Origin: Serilophus lunatus
Taxonomy: Eukaryota; Chordata; Aves; Passeriformes; Eurylaimidae
Direction of reading: 5' to 3'
Length of the DNA stretch: 64,000 nt
Assembly (NCBI GenBank): GCA_013399895.1
Contig: VXBA01003500.1
Location: forward strand, 62,001 to 126,000
A program made the position numbers and the translations under genes. Below the pieces are notes generated by a model. It made no database searches. It saw only the letters and a program-made list of their open reading frames with translations, and was not told where the DNA came from. Within the stretch, counting starts at the first letter, position 1; the number at the start of each line of letters is the position of its first letter. Of the stretch, positions 50,372 through 62,300 are shown piece after piece.

Positions 50372-50700
50372 ATCATAGAATATCCTGAGTTGGAAGAGAT
50401 CCAAGAGGACCAAATTTCAACTCCTGGTCCAGCATAGGACAGCCCAAATAATCCCACTGTGTGCCTGAGAGGATTGTCCAAATGCTTTTTGAACTCTGTC
50501 AGGCTTGGTGCTGTGATAACTGCCCTGGGGAGCCTGTTCCAGTGCCCAACCATCTTCCAGGTGAAAAACCTTTTCCTGATATCAACCTAAACCTCCCCTG
50601 ACACAATTTCAAGCCATTCCCTTGGGTCCTGTCACCCACCAGTCACCAGAGAGAGAAGGGATCAGTTCCTGAGTGACCTTATGCACCCCAAATTCATGCC
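50372..50700 (-). mobile_element. CR1 LINE 3' end in the U12 intron
   Basis: Starts ATAGAATATCCTGAGTTGGA (the reversed terminal repeat and conserved 3' end of CR1) and continues through GCTTTTTGAACTCTGTCAGG, GGAGCCTGTTCCAGTGCCCA and ACCTTTTCCTGATATCAACC. All are standard antisense CR1 text. It is about 330 bp, 5'-truncated, and in the same orientation as GBE1. Confidence 0.92.
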
Positions 50701-51693
50701 ACTCTAGTGTTCATTCCCTGCAGAATTACAATGGTTTGTCTCACTATATTATACAAAAGTGTCAATATTTACAACGAAGTGACAAAGTTTTTCCATGGTA
50801 TTTTTTCCCACTTTAGCACAGAAATAAGCTAGTAGCAGCTCGTATTGATGAACAACATTAATGGACTTCTATGCTCATGTATAAAATTAAGGTCTCAGTC
50901 CTTGAATATCTCACACCAGTGTACAGCATCTTAGGAGAAAAAGTTGCAGAACAGAGCAATGTCAAGGAAAATAAGCCAAGAGACAAGAACTGGAGTATAA
51001 AGAGGAAGGAAAAACTGAATCCAAGCTGACTGTGACTCTTCATATGGCCACTGACTGGCCAACTGTTCAGAGAATGACTTTCCAAGCCAAATGAGACAAG
51101 CAGAACTGTCTATTTACTACCACTTCTCTTAAAAAAGTAGAATAACAATGAGCTCAGAACAGAGGACTGTAGGCCAGAGAGTCAGTAAGCTCTGTACCTT
51201 TTAACATACCTGGTAACATATTTGAAAAGCTATGTATGACTACAGCTTAGAGATATGTATTGCTACAGTGTACTGATAGGCCAAAGCCATCTGCCTAATA
51301 AAGGCAAATTTCATGACAAGTGTTAGATGCCCTCATTTGACCGGTTCAATCCACTAAACAAATTAAAAACTAGGTAATGAAAGGACCATCCCATTTCCCA
51401 TAATTTCCAGTATCATTCAGATAAATGTTTTGGTTTTTTTAAATAATTTCATTAATATATGATTGCATTGTGCTCTTATGGTCATACAGAAACTGCCTCA
51501 GATTATCAAATTAAAAATCCACTGATCTATTTAAAAAACCGAAACAGAGTAACAACAAACTTTTGCTTTTAGGGGCTTCTGCTTCATGTTGAAGTTTCAA
51601 AGGAATCATAAAGAATTCCTTTTCAAGTGGAGAAGTTGCTCTGATGATTTAAGATCATGTTGTCATATTTCCTGGTAATAAGATTTTTTTTTT

Positions 51694-51719
51694 AAAAGAT
51701 TTTTTTTAAAAAATCTTTT
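51694..51719. repeat. Perfect 12-bp inverted repeat (hairpin, 2-nt loop)
   Basis: AAAAGATTTTTT, TT, AAAAAATCTTTT: perfect arms of 12 bp. A partial tandem copy of the left arm (AAGATTTTTTTTTT) precedes it. It lies about 150 bp from the start of the CR1 copy at 51871. Confidence 0.9.
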
Positions 51720-51870
51720 GTTAAAATGTTTAATTATAAAACTACATATAAAATTCATGGCTCTAATTGCAGGAGAAGAGTTTAAAAGAAAGCCAGTCAC
51801 TATTAAATACCCTAACTTATTTAAAGAAAATAGATACTAAAATTCCCCTAGGTACTAAGGATCCCCTGTA

Positions 51871-52377
51871 CTCTGCTCTGGTGAGCTTCCCCCACCACCT
51901 GGAACACTCTGTCCTCAACACAGGAAAGACACGGACCTGTTGGAGTGAGTCCAGGAGAGGCCATGAAGATGATCAGAGGGCTGGAGCACCTCTTCTGTGA
52001 AGAGACTCAGGGTTGTTCAGCCTAGAAAAGAAAAGGTTCCAGGAAGACCTATTGCAGATCCTAAAGGGGGCCCACAAGAAAGCTGAGGACAAACATTTTA
52101 GCAGGCCTGTCATGACAGGACAAGGGGTAATGGTTTTAAACTGAAGGAGGCTTAATTCAGACTAACTACAAGAAAAACGTGCTTTTACAATAGGAGTGGA
52201 TAAACACTGTAACGGGTTGCTCAGAAAGGTGGTGGATGACCCATTCCTCCATACATTCAAGGTAAGGCAGGACAGGGCTCTGAGCAACCTGATCTACTTG
52301 AAGACGTCCCTGCTCACTGCAGGACAGGATGACCTTAAAAAGGTCCCTTCTAACCCAAACTTTTCTATGATTCAATG
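51871..52377 (+). mobile_element. CR1 LINE 3' end in the U12 intron, antisense to GBE1
   Basis: Reads CTCAACACAGGAAAGACACG, GACCTGTTGGAGTGAGTCCA, AGACTCAGGGTTGTTCAGCC and ends AAAAAGGTCCCTTCTAACCC plus TTCTATGATTCAATGG. This is the full order of a CR1 3' portion including its terminal ATTCTATGA-type repeats. It is about 500 bp with small deletions and no intact reading frame. Confidence 0.93.
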
Positions 52378-53059
52378 GTTGATCTAAAGCAACTGAAACT
52401 GCAATAGCTTCCCAGAACTGCTGAGAAATAAAAAAAAGAGTAGGCCAAAACCAGTACTGCAGTGCTTTAAACTGACAGACCAAGAATCACTTTGTCAAAA
52501 GACTTGAAATAAACCAAATATGGGCAAATAAAGTTCCCCCAGCAAATCAGGATTAAGTTTTTGAATCTCCTTCAACGTTAAGAATTTGGGCACAAACGCA
52601 AAACCAGCCAGTCACTGAGGAGTTATTGTTTACTGCTCAGCTGATCTAAGAGCACACATTCTCAGTCCATCCAGTTTTAAACTGTACAACCTTCCTGATG
52701 GAAGTTTACACAAATGTATTTTCCTGTATGACTGCATGCACAGCATCACCTTACTGTGGTTGCTTTCTTAGTTTATTTAAGTCAGAGCTGCTTTTAGATG
52801 CCTCAACACAATTTCCAAAAAAGTAAGGCATCAGAAGTCTTTAAATTTGCTTTCTACAAAATTATCTCTTATAAAGGAGACAAATTTCCAAATTATTTTT
52901 TTGCTGCACCAAATAATAAAAGCAAGATTATACTAATGACAAGTAAGTGATTTCTTACCTTGTAACTACAATTTGCATTGATACTAGAAAACAGAAATAA
53001 AATCAGCTTTCAGCTTCTAAAATTTGCCTGCACAAGCAAAACAGTAAAGAAAAGGATAT

Positions 53060-53190
53060 TTTCCTGGAGTTTCAATACCCACTCTGTAGTCCACGTAACT
53101 TTGATATGGATGGAAGTTGAAAATAAAAATGAGACCTGCTCTCTCAAACGCTATGACTTTATTGGCTTCATGCTTTTCACTCACATAGGC
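53060..53190 (-). CDS. GBE1: GBE1 coding exon (corresponds to human exon 14)
   Basis: Encodes [20 protein letters not shown] followed by IFIFNFHPYQSYVDYRVGIETPG and two bases of the next lysine codon. It is 131 bp with no internal stop. The human segment [20 protein letters not shown]... aligns without gaps. It forms the first strands of the C-terminal beta domain of branching enzyme (alpha-amylase C-terminal all-beta fold). The 3' splice site is TTTTTATTTCCTAG|GCC, phase 0. The downstream boundary is not GT: the exon runs straight into ATATCCTTTT, a U12-type 5' splice site. Confidence 0.97.
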
Positions 53191-54326
53191 CTAGGAAATA
53201 AAAATAAGAAAACAACAACACAAAACCCCAACAACACTTTTAAATATTTAATTGCTGACTGAATTAAAAAAAAAACCCAAACACTAGGAAAAACTCCACT
53301 ATTTCTAGACTTCATTTCAGGAAATAGAGTTAAGGATTCAAGTAACATAGAAAAGGGCATTAATATGCAAACCAAAATTGTTTAACTATATAATGTCATA
53401 TGAAGGTTTTGATTACTAAATTGTAGCTTACTTTTTATAAGGCAATGCAAAATTAAAGAGGTAGAAGCCTGTTTGCCACAGAGCACTTGAAAAATTCTTA
53501 CTCAAACATCGGTAACATTGTCTTTATATGACATTTTTCTTTAGTAAAAAATTGATTCCTTTTATCAAATGAAATCTTCAACCTGCTGGTTATGGGGATC
53601 TGCATCACATATGCTGTTATTAACTTAGACAATGCAGCACTGGATATCAATTTTTATTTGTTTTTTTTTAGAAATCTGCATGACAAATAGCTTTGCTAAG
53701 CCACATTAAACCACTGCACATACCACCTTTGTTCTACTTGCTAAGGCCATTAATAAATAACTAGACATCAATTTTAAAAAATATTTAAAGTGGATTATGT
53801 CTAGTATGAAATAATAAACACTGAGAAATTGTAATTGAGTTTCTTTCATACAAGTTACAGTGTGACACTTGAGTAAAAAATGCAAATACAAAAGAGTCAG
53901 GTTGAAGACCAGGAGACTATAACTTCCACTATATTCTGCTGTAAGTTTTTTTTTTCTCAGAAACAGAGTAATTATTTTTATAAAGTGTATTGTCAGAATA
54001 ATTTACACTTTTTCCAGCAATCCTTGGATTGGATTACAGACGATTTTATAGTTTCCTTTATCCAATCCACAGCTACTAAGTAAAAATAGGAAAAATAATT
54101 GGAAAAGACCTTGCTATGAAGCTAAAAGGAGACTGTTTCAGATTTCTATTATCTGTAGAAGATGTTTCAGTGCCACATTTTGACAACTTAAAATATATGG
54201 TGAGGCATTACACAATGCATAATAAAGTGCTGTTTAAAATTTCTACATGTAAATTTGGTATTGTTGCTATTCTGAACATATAACCAACTGGTGACTAAAA
54301 CTTATCATTTAGAATATACAGCTTAC
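53191..54326 (-). other. GBE1: GBE1 intron, 1136 bp, GT-AG, phase 0
   Basis: Begins GTAAGC after the CAG of the upstream exon and ends TTTCCTAG. It contains no recognisable repeat apart from A/T-rich runs. Confidence 0.93.
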
Positions 54327-54511
54327 CTGGGGAGATGCAAGCCAACCAAATCTTTCCTCCAATTTATTCATATCTCTATCAAAGGCATTTAGGAATTTAT
54401 AGCGAAGAAGATCATCCTCAGTAAGATTAAACTGTCTTCTGGCATAATGGTAGCTCTCATTATTCCCTATTCTGGGGAAGTCAAGCCATTCTGGATGTCC
54501 AAATTCGTTAC
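54327..54511 (-). CDS. GBE1: GBE1 coding exon (corresponds to human exon 13)
   Basis: After two bases of a split glycine codon it encodes [20 protein letters not shown], then HYARRQFNLTEDDLLRYKFL, then NAFDRDMNKLEERFGWLASPQ (61 complete codons). The human protein has [20 protein letters not shown] at the same place, around residue 541. NEFGHPEW is a signature of eukaryotic glycogen branching enzymes near the end of the catalytic GH13 barrel. The enzyme cuts an alpha-1,4 chain and re-attaches it by an alpha-1,6 bond, giving branched, soluble glycogen in the cytosol. Splice sites are TTTAAATACAG|GT and CCCCAG|GTAAGC. The length is 185 bp. The preceding exon is not in the window. Confidence 0.98.
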
Positions 54512-54904
54512 CTGTATTTAAAAATATTAAGGATCTGTGAAATCATATGCCAAAAATACACTAAGCCGAAAGAAGAAAAATACATTAATACCTATTTTGT
54601 TTCTACAGGTTTTAAATTCCAAATAATGTTTCCATATATAACCCAGTCATTTCATTATTAGTATGTCTCTCAGAACATTTATGCTTGCTGGCAGGTTTGT
54701 TTTGGCCACTAAAAGTACTAGAGCAAAATATCCATGAACTCCAGGGGAAGTATAAAGTGATGAATAAATTATAAATTCCATGCTATCACACCATGCTTAA
54801 AAAATTCCCACTCCTATAATAAGGGCAAGGAAAATTCAGTCATCTGGGATACAAATTTTACATTCACTATGAAACCTAACCCCATCACTAACAGTAGAGA
54901 TCCC

Positions 54905-55385
54905 TTGTTTTAGAGTCCAGTTCTGGGCTCCTCAATACAAGAGACACATTGGAAATCCTGCAAGAGCTGCTGAAGCTCTTTGGTCCAGAAGATGGCAACA
55001 AAGATGATTAATGGACCATCACTCTCACAAGGAAAGGCTGAGGGAACTGGGCCTGTTCAGCTCCAAGAAGAGATGAGATTGGAGAGCTCAATGTCCATCA
55101 GTATTTGAAGGGAGAGTGCCAAGAGGATGGAGCCAGGCTCTGCTCAGGGGTGCCAGGTAATAGAATAAGGCAATGGGCAGAAACTGATGAAGTTTCATCT
55201 GAATATAAGGAAAAACTTTACTGTGCAACCAAGAAAGGTTATTCATTCTCCCTCATGGGAGACATTCAAGAACCAGCTGGACACAATCCTGTGAAATGTG
55301 CTCTGGGATGATCATGCTCAAGCAGGGAGGTTGGACCACATGACACACTGTGGTCCATTCTGGCCTGACCCATCCTGAGATTCTA
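54905..55385 (+). mobile_element. CR1 LINE 3' end, antisense to GBE1
   Basis: Reads AGTCCAGTTCTGGGCTCCTC, GAGGGAACTGGGCCTGTTCA, GAGAGCTCAATGTCCATCAG, CAAGCAGGGAGGTTGGACCA and ends TGAGATTCTAGGAT. This is the ordered 3' part of a CR1 element with a short terminal repeat. It is about 480 bp and the reading frame is not intact. Confidence 0.9.
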
Positions 55386-58300
55386 GGATATCAGAGCTAC
55401 CATCCACAGAAAGAGAGAACTCTCCCATTTTAGGAATTAACCTCCAAACAATCCAAAGACCAGTTGTATCCACTTGGGTCAACTTTCCTGAACTTTTTTT
55501 CATAGCTATAAATACTGTTATAGTTTCCAGCAATATAAAAAAATAACTATTGCAAAACATAACTTGAATCTCAGTTCCCAACTTTCTAGAAAAATTCAAG
55601 GACAGTTCAAGCAGCAGCCCGGATAACAGAGAGTAAAGCATCCTTCTTAATGATGATGGATTCTGTATGTGGTACTGAAAACAAGTGACTTAAGGGATGT
55701 GACAAATTGGGAATCTGAAAGTGTCAATTCAGCAGCTTTACAAGGGCAGCTCCTTTTCCAAACATAACACACTGTCCTAAGCACCAGAGACATTTCAGGC
55801 TGGGATGAAGCATGATTGAGTGCTGAGTTCCTCTCTGTGCCCACCCATTCAAGTCCCTTTGTGCATGTGTAAATACCATTAAATTTCATCTTGGTTTTCT
55901 ATAGCAGTATGCTTCACAAATCTCATCCTGATTATCTAGCCCACGCTACTGAACAGACTTCACTCGAAGACAAAGGTTTATTCAGACTTGGATCACGCTC
56001 CATTAAAAAAGAAGGAAAAAAGTTGTCATTTAATCAAGAAAAAGCTTAGCTTCTCTTATGCAGAATCTCCAAAGCAAGTCTCAGCTGTCAAAGCTAAGGA
56101 TTCACAGCAAGACCTCATTTGGGACTCTGTATTTTGAGTGATTTTCACTTATCCAAAGTTTTCTTGCTTTATGTATCATTATTATTGCAGTTTGAGACAA
56201 ATCCAAATGGATTTAGTGATTCTAACTCATGCTATAACCCACTGCCTAGCAGAACCAGTCATTTTGGACTATTCACTTTGCATAGGATTAAAATGTCATG
56301 TACCTTGAAAGTTAAACACTCATTTCAAAGCTTATGACAGTTCATTTATGACAAATATTTCAGAGATTACACAGCACCACCTCACCATAAAACAGAGACA
56401 ACAAGGTTGCACCTGGAAATATGAATGGAAAATAAGATGATGAAATCCAAGAGAGTTCCTATTAAAAGAAAAAAAAAAACCCAACACTTCTACAAGCTGT
56501 TACTCAAGAATTGTCAATGAACTGGACTTCTGTGGGCTGACAAAGGTCAGGGATGTTGAGACAAGAAGAGTGTTTCTTGGATGGATACCCAGCATGTGCA
56601 GCCACCATCTATCTGCTGTCTCACTCAGCCTGCCCAGCCTGGAAGGCCTGGAGCAGTGATAACGATGAATGCAGATTTGTGAAGTAATTTTTGTGTCATT
56701 CCATCCATATTTCATGGAAACAAAGAAAAGAACAGAGAACAAAAGAGAAAAGCCTCATATACATTTAGGAGACTACTTCAGAGTGGTTTCTGCTTTGTAA
56801 ATGAACTGACAAGCTGTAAATTAAATTTCCCATTCAAAAGCTAAACCACTAAATTTCATATTCAGCTCAAAACTGGAGACAAATATAAAAGAATCAGAAT
56901 CTCAGCAAGACTTTCAAAATGACCTTGGAATAATGCTGGACTGAGCTGTTAAACTGTGCTAACAATACGGTTTGGAAAATGAGGAAAGATATTGCTACAA
57001 AACAGACTCTGTATCTAACCAATTTCGATATTCTCTGGAGAGCTGGGCAAGGTATTACCTTCTTTCGTGATCTGCACACTATTGAAAAGACAGACTACAC
57101 GAGAGGCTCCGTTAAAGATAGCAAAAAACACCCAAAAGTCAGAGATAATACATATCTTGAAATGACTGCCAAGGAAATCATACTTATTTGTTCAAGGAAA
57201 AACATAAAAGTGGGAGAAATAAGCAATAGAAGATAGCAAGTAAATTAGACTAAACTAGCTTATCATTTCCAGATTATTTCACTGTAAGCAGAGCATGCTT
57301 CCTCTGTGTTTATACCACATACCAACTCTCACCTCCACTGGCCTTGCCTCTTTCCCCACCACAGTAATTAGTGTTGTTCCAATGTTGTGTTTTGTTGCCT
57401 TGTTTTTTTAAAAGAGAAATACAAGTGCAGCAAAAGACAAAAAGCAATCTTAATTTCCTAACTATTACTGAAGGCTATTAAGAAAAAAGGGATTTAGCAC
57501 AGTGCAGCAACTTGACAGAAGACTAAAATACTTGCTGCTGTCAGAAAAGAATGTTGAGGGTCTAAGCATTGTACACACTTGAATATCCTGTTTTTATGGG
57601 CACCTTCTGGACAACATAGTTGTGAGTTTCTGTATATGCACTTGATTTTAAGAGAGTCTTTTGATTTCTCTTTATGGAAAGAAAAATAAGACATTCATAA
57701 ATTGTAACAGAATTAATTCAAGTAGGCCATTTTGATTATGTGTTACAGGGAAAGGAACGAACACACAGAATGCAGCAGGCCTTCCAATAAACTCACAAAA
57801 CTGCTTCTGCACTTGAGATGCATTAAGGCTATGCATTTTTTAAGAAATCCTCCATCTGATACTTTCTTTTTTTTCTAATTGTTATTTTTTCCTAGTTTAA
57901 CTTTTTAACAATTAACAGGAGGGACTAGGAAAGGGAAGGCACAGGTACTTGACCAACACTTACTTCTAGAAACAGCTCATGGTGGTACCTGTGAAGTGTG
58001 CTCTGCCTCCTTCCCCATGTTCCACTTCTCATCTCTGACAAGAATCAGCAACATTCACTTCTTGATAATTGTGAAAGCCTCTAAGCATAGAAGTACTACT
58101 GGGATTTCTTTTCCTCTAATTAATTTACTGTTTGATGTAAAGGTCCAAACTACAGATTGACAAGAAGCCAGCTGCCACAAATGATGCAAATCAAGACAAT
58201 GGAACTAATGTGGGGAAGGTAGAGAACAAAGCTGAAATTAACTGAAATTTTGATTAGAGAAACAAACAAAGGCAAATCCTTGAAGTGAAATGCATACTAA

Positions 58301-59343
58301 TTTTATCTAGGAATTAATTCAAGTTTGCTATTTCCTGCATATCGCACATACTGGGCAACTTTCCTATGTACAAGATTCCAAGATCACAATTCCACCAAAT
58401 AAATTGACTTCCTATTACCATAATGAAAATTTGTGTCACACTTGTTTATTAGGCTAGAAATGCATTTACACCACAAAGAAGTTACGCTGCTGCTGATTCC
58501 TTTGAAGTTGTGCCCCACAGGTCATTGAAGTTTTCTTGATCTCTACTTTAGACATTTTTACTAGCAATGCTGTCTCAAAGAATCAGGCTAAGCAAAATAG
58601 AAGGGATTTTTAAAAAATGGATCAGGCAGCATCAAGAGTTGGCTGTTATTTTGGAGTGTTTGTATTTTGAATTAAGTATGGCACTAAATAGTTTAGAGGC
58701 AGTTAAAACAAGTAGTTTATTTGATACAACAAAGGCAAGAGGTCAAAGAGCTGTTTAAGGCTGAACAAGTTTTTAAACAATCTAAAACACTATAAAGAGA
58801 TCCTATTTAAACCTGATAAGCTGGACACACTGGGACAAAATTTCACAGTTCCACCTTAAAGCATATCTATCAAAGTATGTGGAGTTACACCAATTTACAG
58901 AAGCCAGGTAATTAACTCATGCAGGAGTTGTAACTGATTTGAACTTAACTTCACTAACTTTGTGAAAAATTGTGACAGTGCAACAATCTGTAGATTATAA
59001 ATAGAATCGATGTAAATCACATTTAGATCACGTGATATTTATCATTATTTCAAAAACTAAACACTTCAAACAATGAATCCTCGTTTTCCCTAGTTGTGAA
59101 GCTCTTGGGTACTAAGGAATTCTCATACTCTGTATTTGTACCATATTTTCTTCTTAACATTCATTACTACCAAAACCAAATAAGAAACACTACACTGCCT
59201 TCAAATGATGAGAGAATCAGCTTCATTATGAGCATTCATGTAGTCCTGCATGATAATCCTATAATTCATGCAAAACTAAAATAAACTGAAATTCCAAACA
59301 AACTCCTCTGAAAACACTTGAGTTAGATTGCTCAAAGACATTC

Positions 59344-59365
59344 TTTTTTTTTTTTTTTTTTTTTT
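59344..59365 (+). repeat. Poly(T) tract
   Basis: A 22-base T run in the partial GBE1 intron. It is poly(A) on the GBE1 strand. No element body is recognised beside it. Confidence 0.85.
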
Positions 59366-62300
59366 AAATCCCCTAGCACTGGGATTCAATGACATATTGG
59401 GTCAGAAAAGAGTAACAAAACCATTCCAGGCAAACAATTGTATTGTAACTCCTGCATAAAACACAGGCTAAAGGAAATCTCTGGAATGAGGTAATAGTAG
59501 AACCAGTTCTGTGAAAAAAAGTATTTTTCTCCCATCTTCTGAAAATACCAGATATTATTTCCTCTCAATATATGAAAAATCAGGATATGCTGATATGCTT
59601 AACCTTATGTCTATTAAAGGATCAAAGAATGCATCTCCTCTGGTGTGACATAGCCATGAAAGAACATAAGCATGTCTCTAATGTATCAAAGACATAGATG
59701 AGTAGAAGAACTAGGCCAGGTACAGAATGAAATCTCAAGGAATTCCCTGGGATCTCTGACTTGTTGTTTCTCCCCCATTACCACTGCCTATCAAGGCTGG
59801 TTTGTCTTCACTCATTTTCTACTGATATTTAAAATTCAGGAGTTATTGTCCCATACTAGTTTATAACATTGATAAAACAGGTCGAAGTTGTCAAAGGAGA
59901 TAATTTTCCAGTTGTTCCAACAAAAATTCAAAACATACCAAATGGCATTGTTCAGTTCTCATATTTCAAACCTACACCTCTTTTTTGGTGTATCAGCTAG
60001 AGAAATAAAAATAACCAACCAAACCAAATAACAAGAAAACAAGCAATTTTGCTCAGAAGCACCAACTCTGCACCTATATTAAGAAAGGCTGGATGGCTGA
60101 GAAGCTTTCTTACACAGAGGAGTAGCCAGGGACAGGCACAGTAGACAGGTCATGGCATTTCTTACTATGATTTATTTTATTTTTCAACAGAAGCAGAGGG
60201 TATGATGGTTATGCTGATGTTTGTATTTAGTAGAACTATTTTTACACAGAAAAAAACCCATTTGTCTGGAATACTTCTTTCATTTACTTGTTGGTAGTGT
60301 TCCACCTCAATGAAATAGTAGTGTCACTGAGAACAATATTCACATCCTAGGGGCAGATGAATGTTTCCCCTTGAATGCCTTACTGAGCAGAACTCAAGAG
60401 TTTCTGCAGTTCACATTAGCACACAAGAGAAAAAAAGAGTGCCATTAGAAGTTACCTAGACCAGAAGGGATCCTGAGGGGATCATTATTTTATTAATCTA
60501 CTCTTTGAAACTTTCAGTCCTGAAAGTTTACATTTCAGCAGCACTCTCCCATTATAGAACAATATATTTCGGACATAAAATTTACTCCATGCAGTATTTT
60601 AAAAAATAAAGCAGCAATTAAACTGTCTGTGGTGCTTCTACACTGAAACAGTTCCCATTGTACTGTTTCCTATTAGTTGCACCTTGGTAAAAACAAGAGA
60701 CTGACTTTGATACCGTGACATTTCCACCAAGCTCTGTGTGTACATGCACAGTATACATTATTTAGGTAACCACTTCCAAGAGCTCACTAAAATATTTAAG
60801 AAGAGAAAAATTGCACAACACATTGCAAAGGTTAAAAAAAAATAATAAAAACAACAAAACCAAAACTCAACAAAAACATATAAAACCTATGTCAAGAAAC
60901 TTACTTTAACAGAGGATGCAGTCAAAGGGATTCTAGCTAATGTGGTGCACTGCCAGGTATTGACTGGTACCACGACTGACAGGTTACAGGGCTTAAAAAG
61001 TGAACCCAAGACCAGACAAGAAACAGAAAGAGGTCACATAAAGAAAATAATCTTTTTGCCACAGGATGTTCAATAAATAGCAGATTTTTACCAGTGTCAG
61101 TAAGTACAGAATTTCATTGTCCAGTTTTGAAAGAGGACATAAAAGACTGAGAAAGAAAATGTAAACTGAAGAAAAAGATCACATAAATAATATTTGATCC
61201 ATAGGAAAGTTAAAGTTTTTCATGCTAAGTAAATAAAAAAAAAGTTCAGTATTATTCTGTTCTTGATACAGGAAAAAATCTAATTATTTAAATAACTATG
61301 TGTACATTAACAGCATAAAATAAGTAAATTTTAAATTAAAGTTTGGGGAAAATTTTTAAAATGTAGAGGGGAAAAAAGCAATCTAAAGCACATGTCAGTA
61401 AGCAAAACAGGAGAAAGTAGATTGTGGGAAGTCCTGAAGCTTGTGGAAGAGTAATTTGAAGGAAAAGAGAGATATGGGAATGGAGAAATTGTCAGTAGCA
61501 AAAGACAAAGAACATCAAAATGACAATGTTTGAATTAAATGGTCTTATCTGGGGTGGAGGAAAGGCAGGGAAGTAGTAAAGTATATTTGCACAAGGCAGA
61601 AATCATACCCAAAGTTATTTAGCAGGTTTTGTTACTTCTTTTGCATAAGCATCAGAATCTACCATGTCCCTACCAGCCTGACTGAAGATGGTCTGGTCAC
61701 CCAATCCTGAGTAAGGTGAGAACAAGGCACAGAGCAAAAGAGCATCAGCTCTTTTGTCTTCAGGAACTACTCAAATGCACAGAGTCCATCTGCAACTGGC
61801 ATATCACCTATTCTGGGAAACTGGCTTCTTTCTTCCATATAAATCATTACATGCACTACACATATTTACATCTGCATAACACACTTCATACGTAGAATTG
61901 ATGCAAGGAGGAAACCAAAAAGCAGATGAGACACTGATTGAGAACTTACTGCATTGTCCACACATCAGACTGGTCATCCTTACGCCAAAGTAAGGAAAAA
62001 ACCAAACAAAAACACCAAATCGACCTGTTTTTTTGGAACGGTACAATTTCGCCATCAGAGTATACTTCTGGTTCCTAATTTCTTGATTTCCTCAAAGTAG
62101 TTTACTCCCAAGACTCTTCTTAGACTCATGTATCCCTGCTTTGAGAATACATTAAAGCTTCCTTTCGCCAGCTGCCTCCTGTCCTCCATCTGAGGCTGGC
62201 TCAACTCTGACCACGCAGAGAATGTGTTTATAAACTTCAAACAAACATTTGCTTTAAATAACATCATCTCAAGACATTCATGGTTTTAAACATCTCTAAT

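Larger units (their letters stand above)
45587..53059 (-). other. GBE1: GBE1 U12-type intron with AT-AA ends (7473 bp)
   Basis: On the minus strand the intron starts ATATCCTTTT, an exact match to the U12 AT-class 5' splice site. It carries TTCCTTAAC (45599-45607), an exact match to the U12 branch-point consensus, 12 nt before the proposed end TGTTTTTAA. Exons join as GGA-AA|G-TAT, restoring G-K-Y in line with human G-K-F. Moving the junction by one base (TA-AG ends) gives the same protein but breaks the U12 5' consensus. AT-AC at the nearest AC would add four residues and place the splice site on the branch point. The intron contains two CR1 copies. Confidence 0.85.

Noticed and set aside
53059..53060. 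GT-AG alternative for the exon ending ...TPGK
   Set aside because: There is no GT at or near the conserved end of the exon. The sequence reads straight into ATATCCTTTT, and using a later GT would add residues absent from the human protein.
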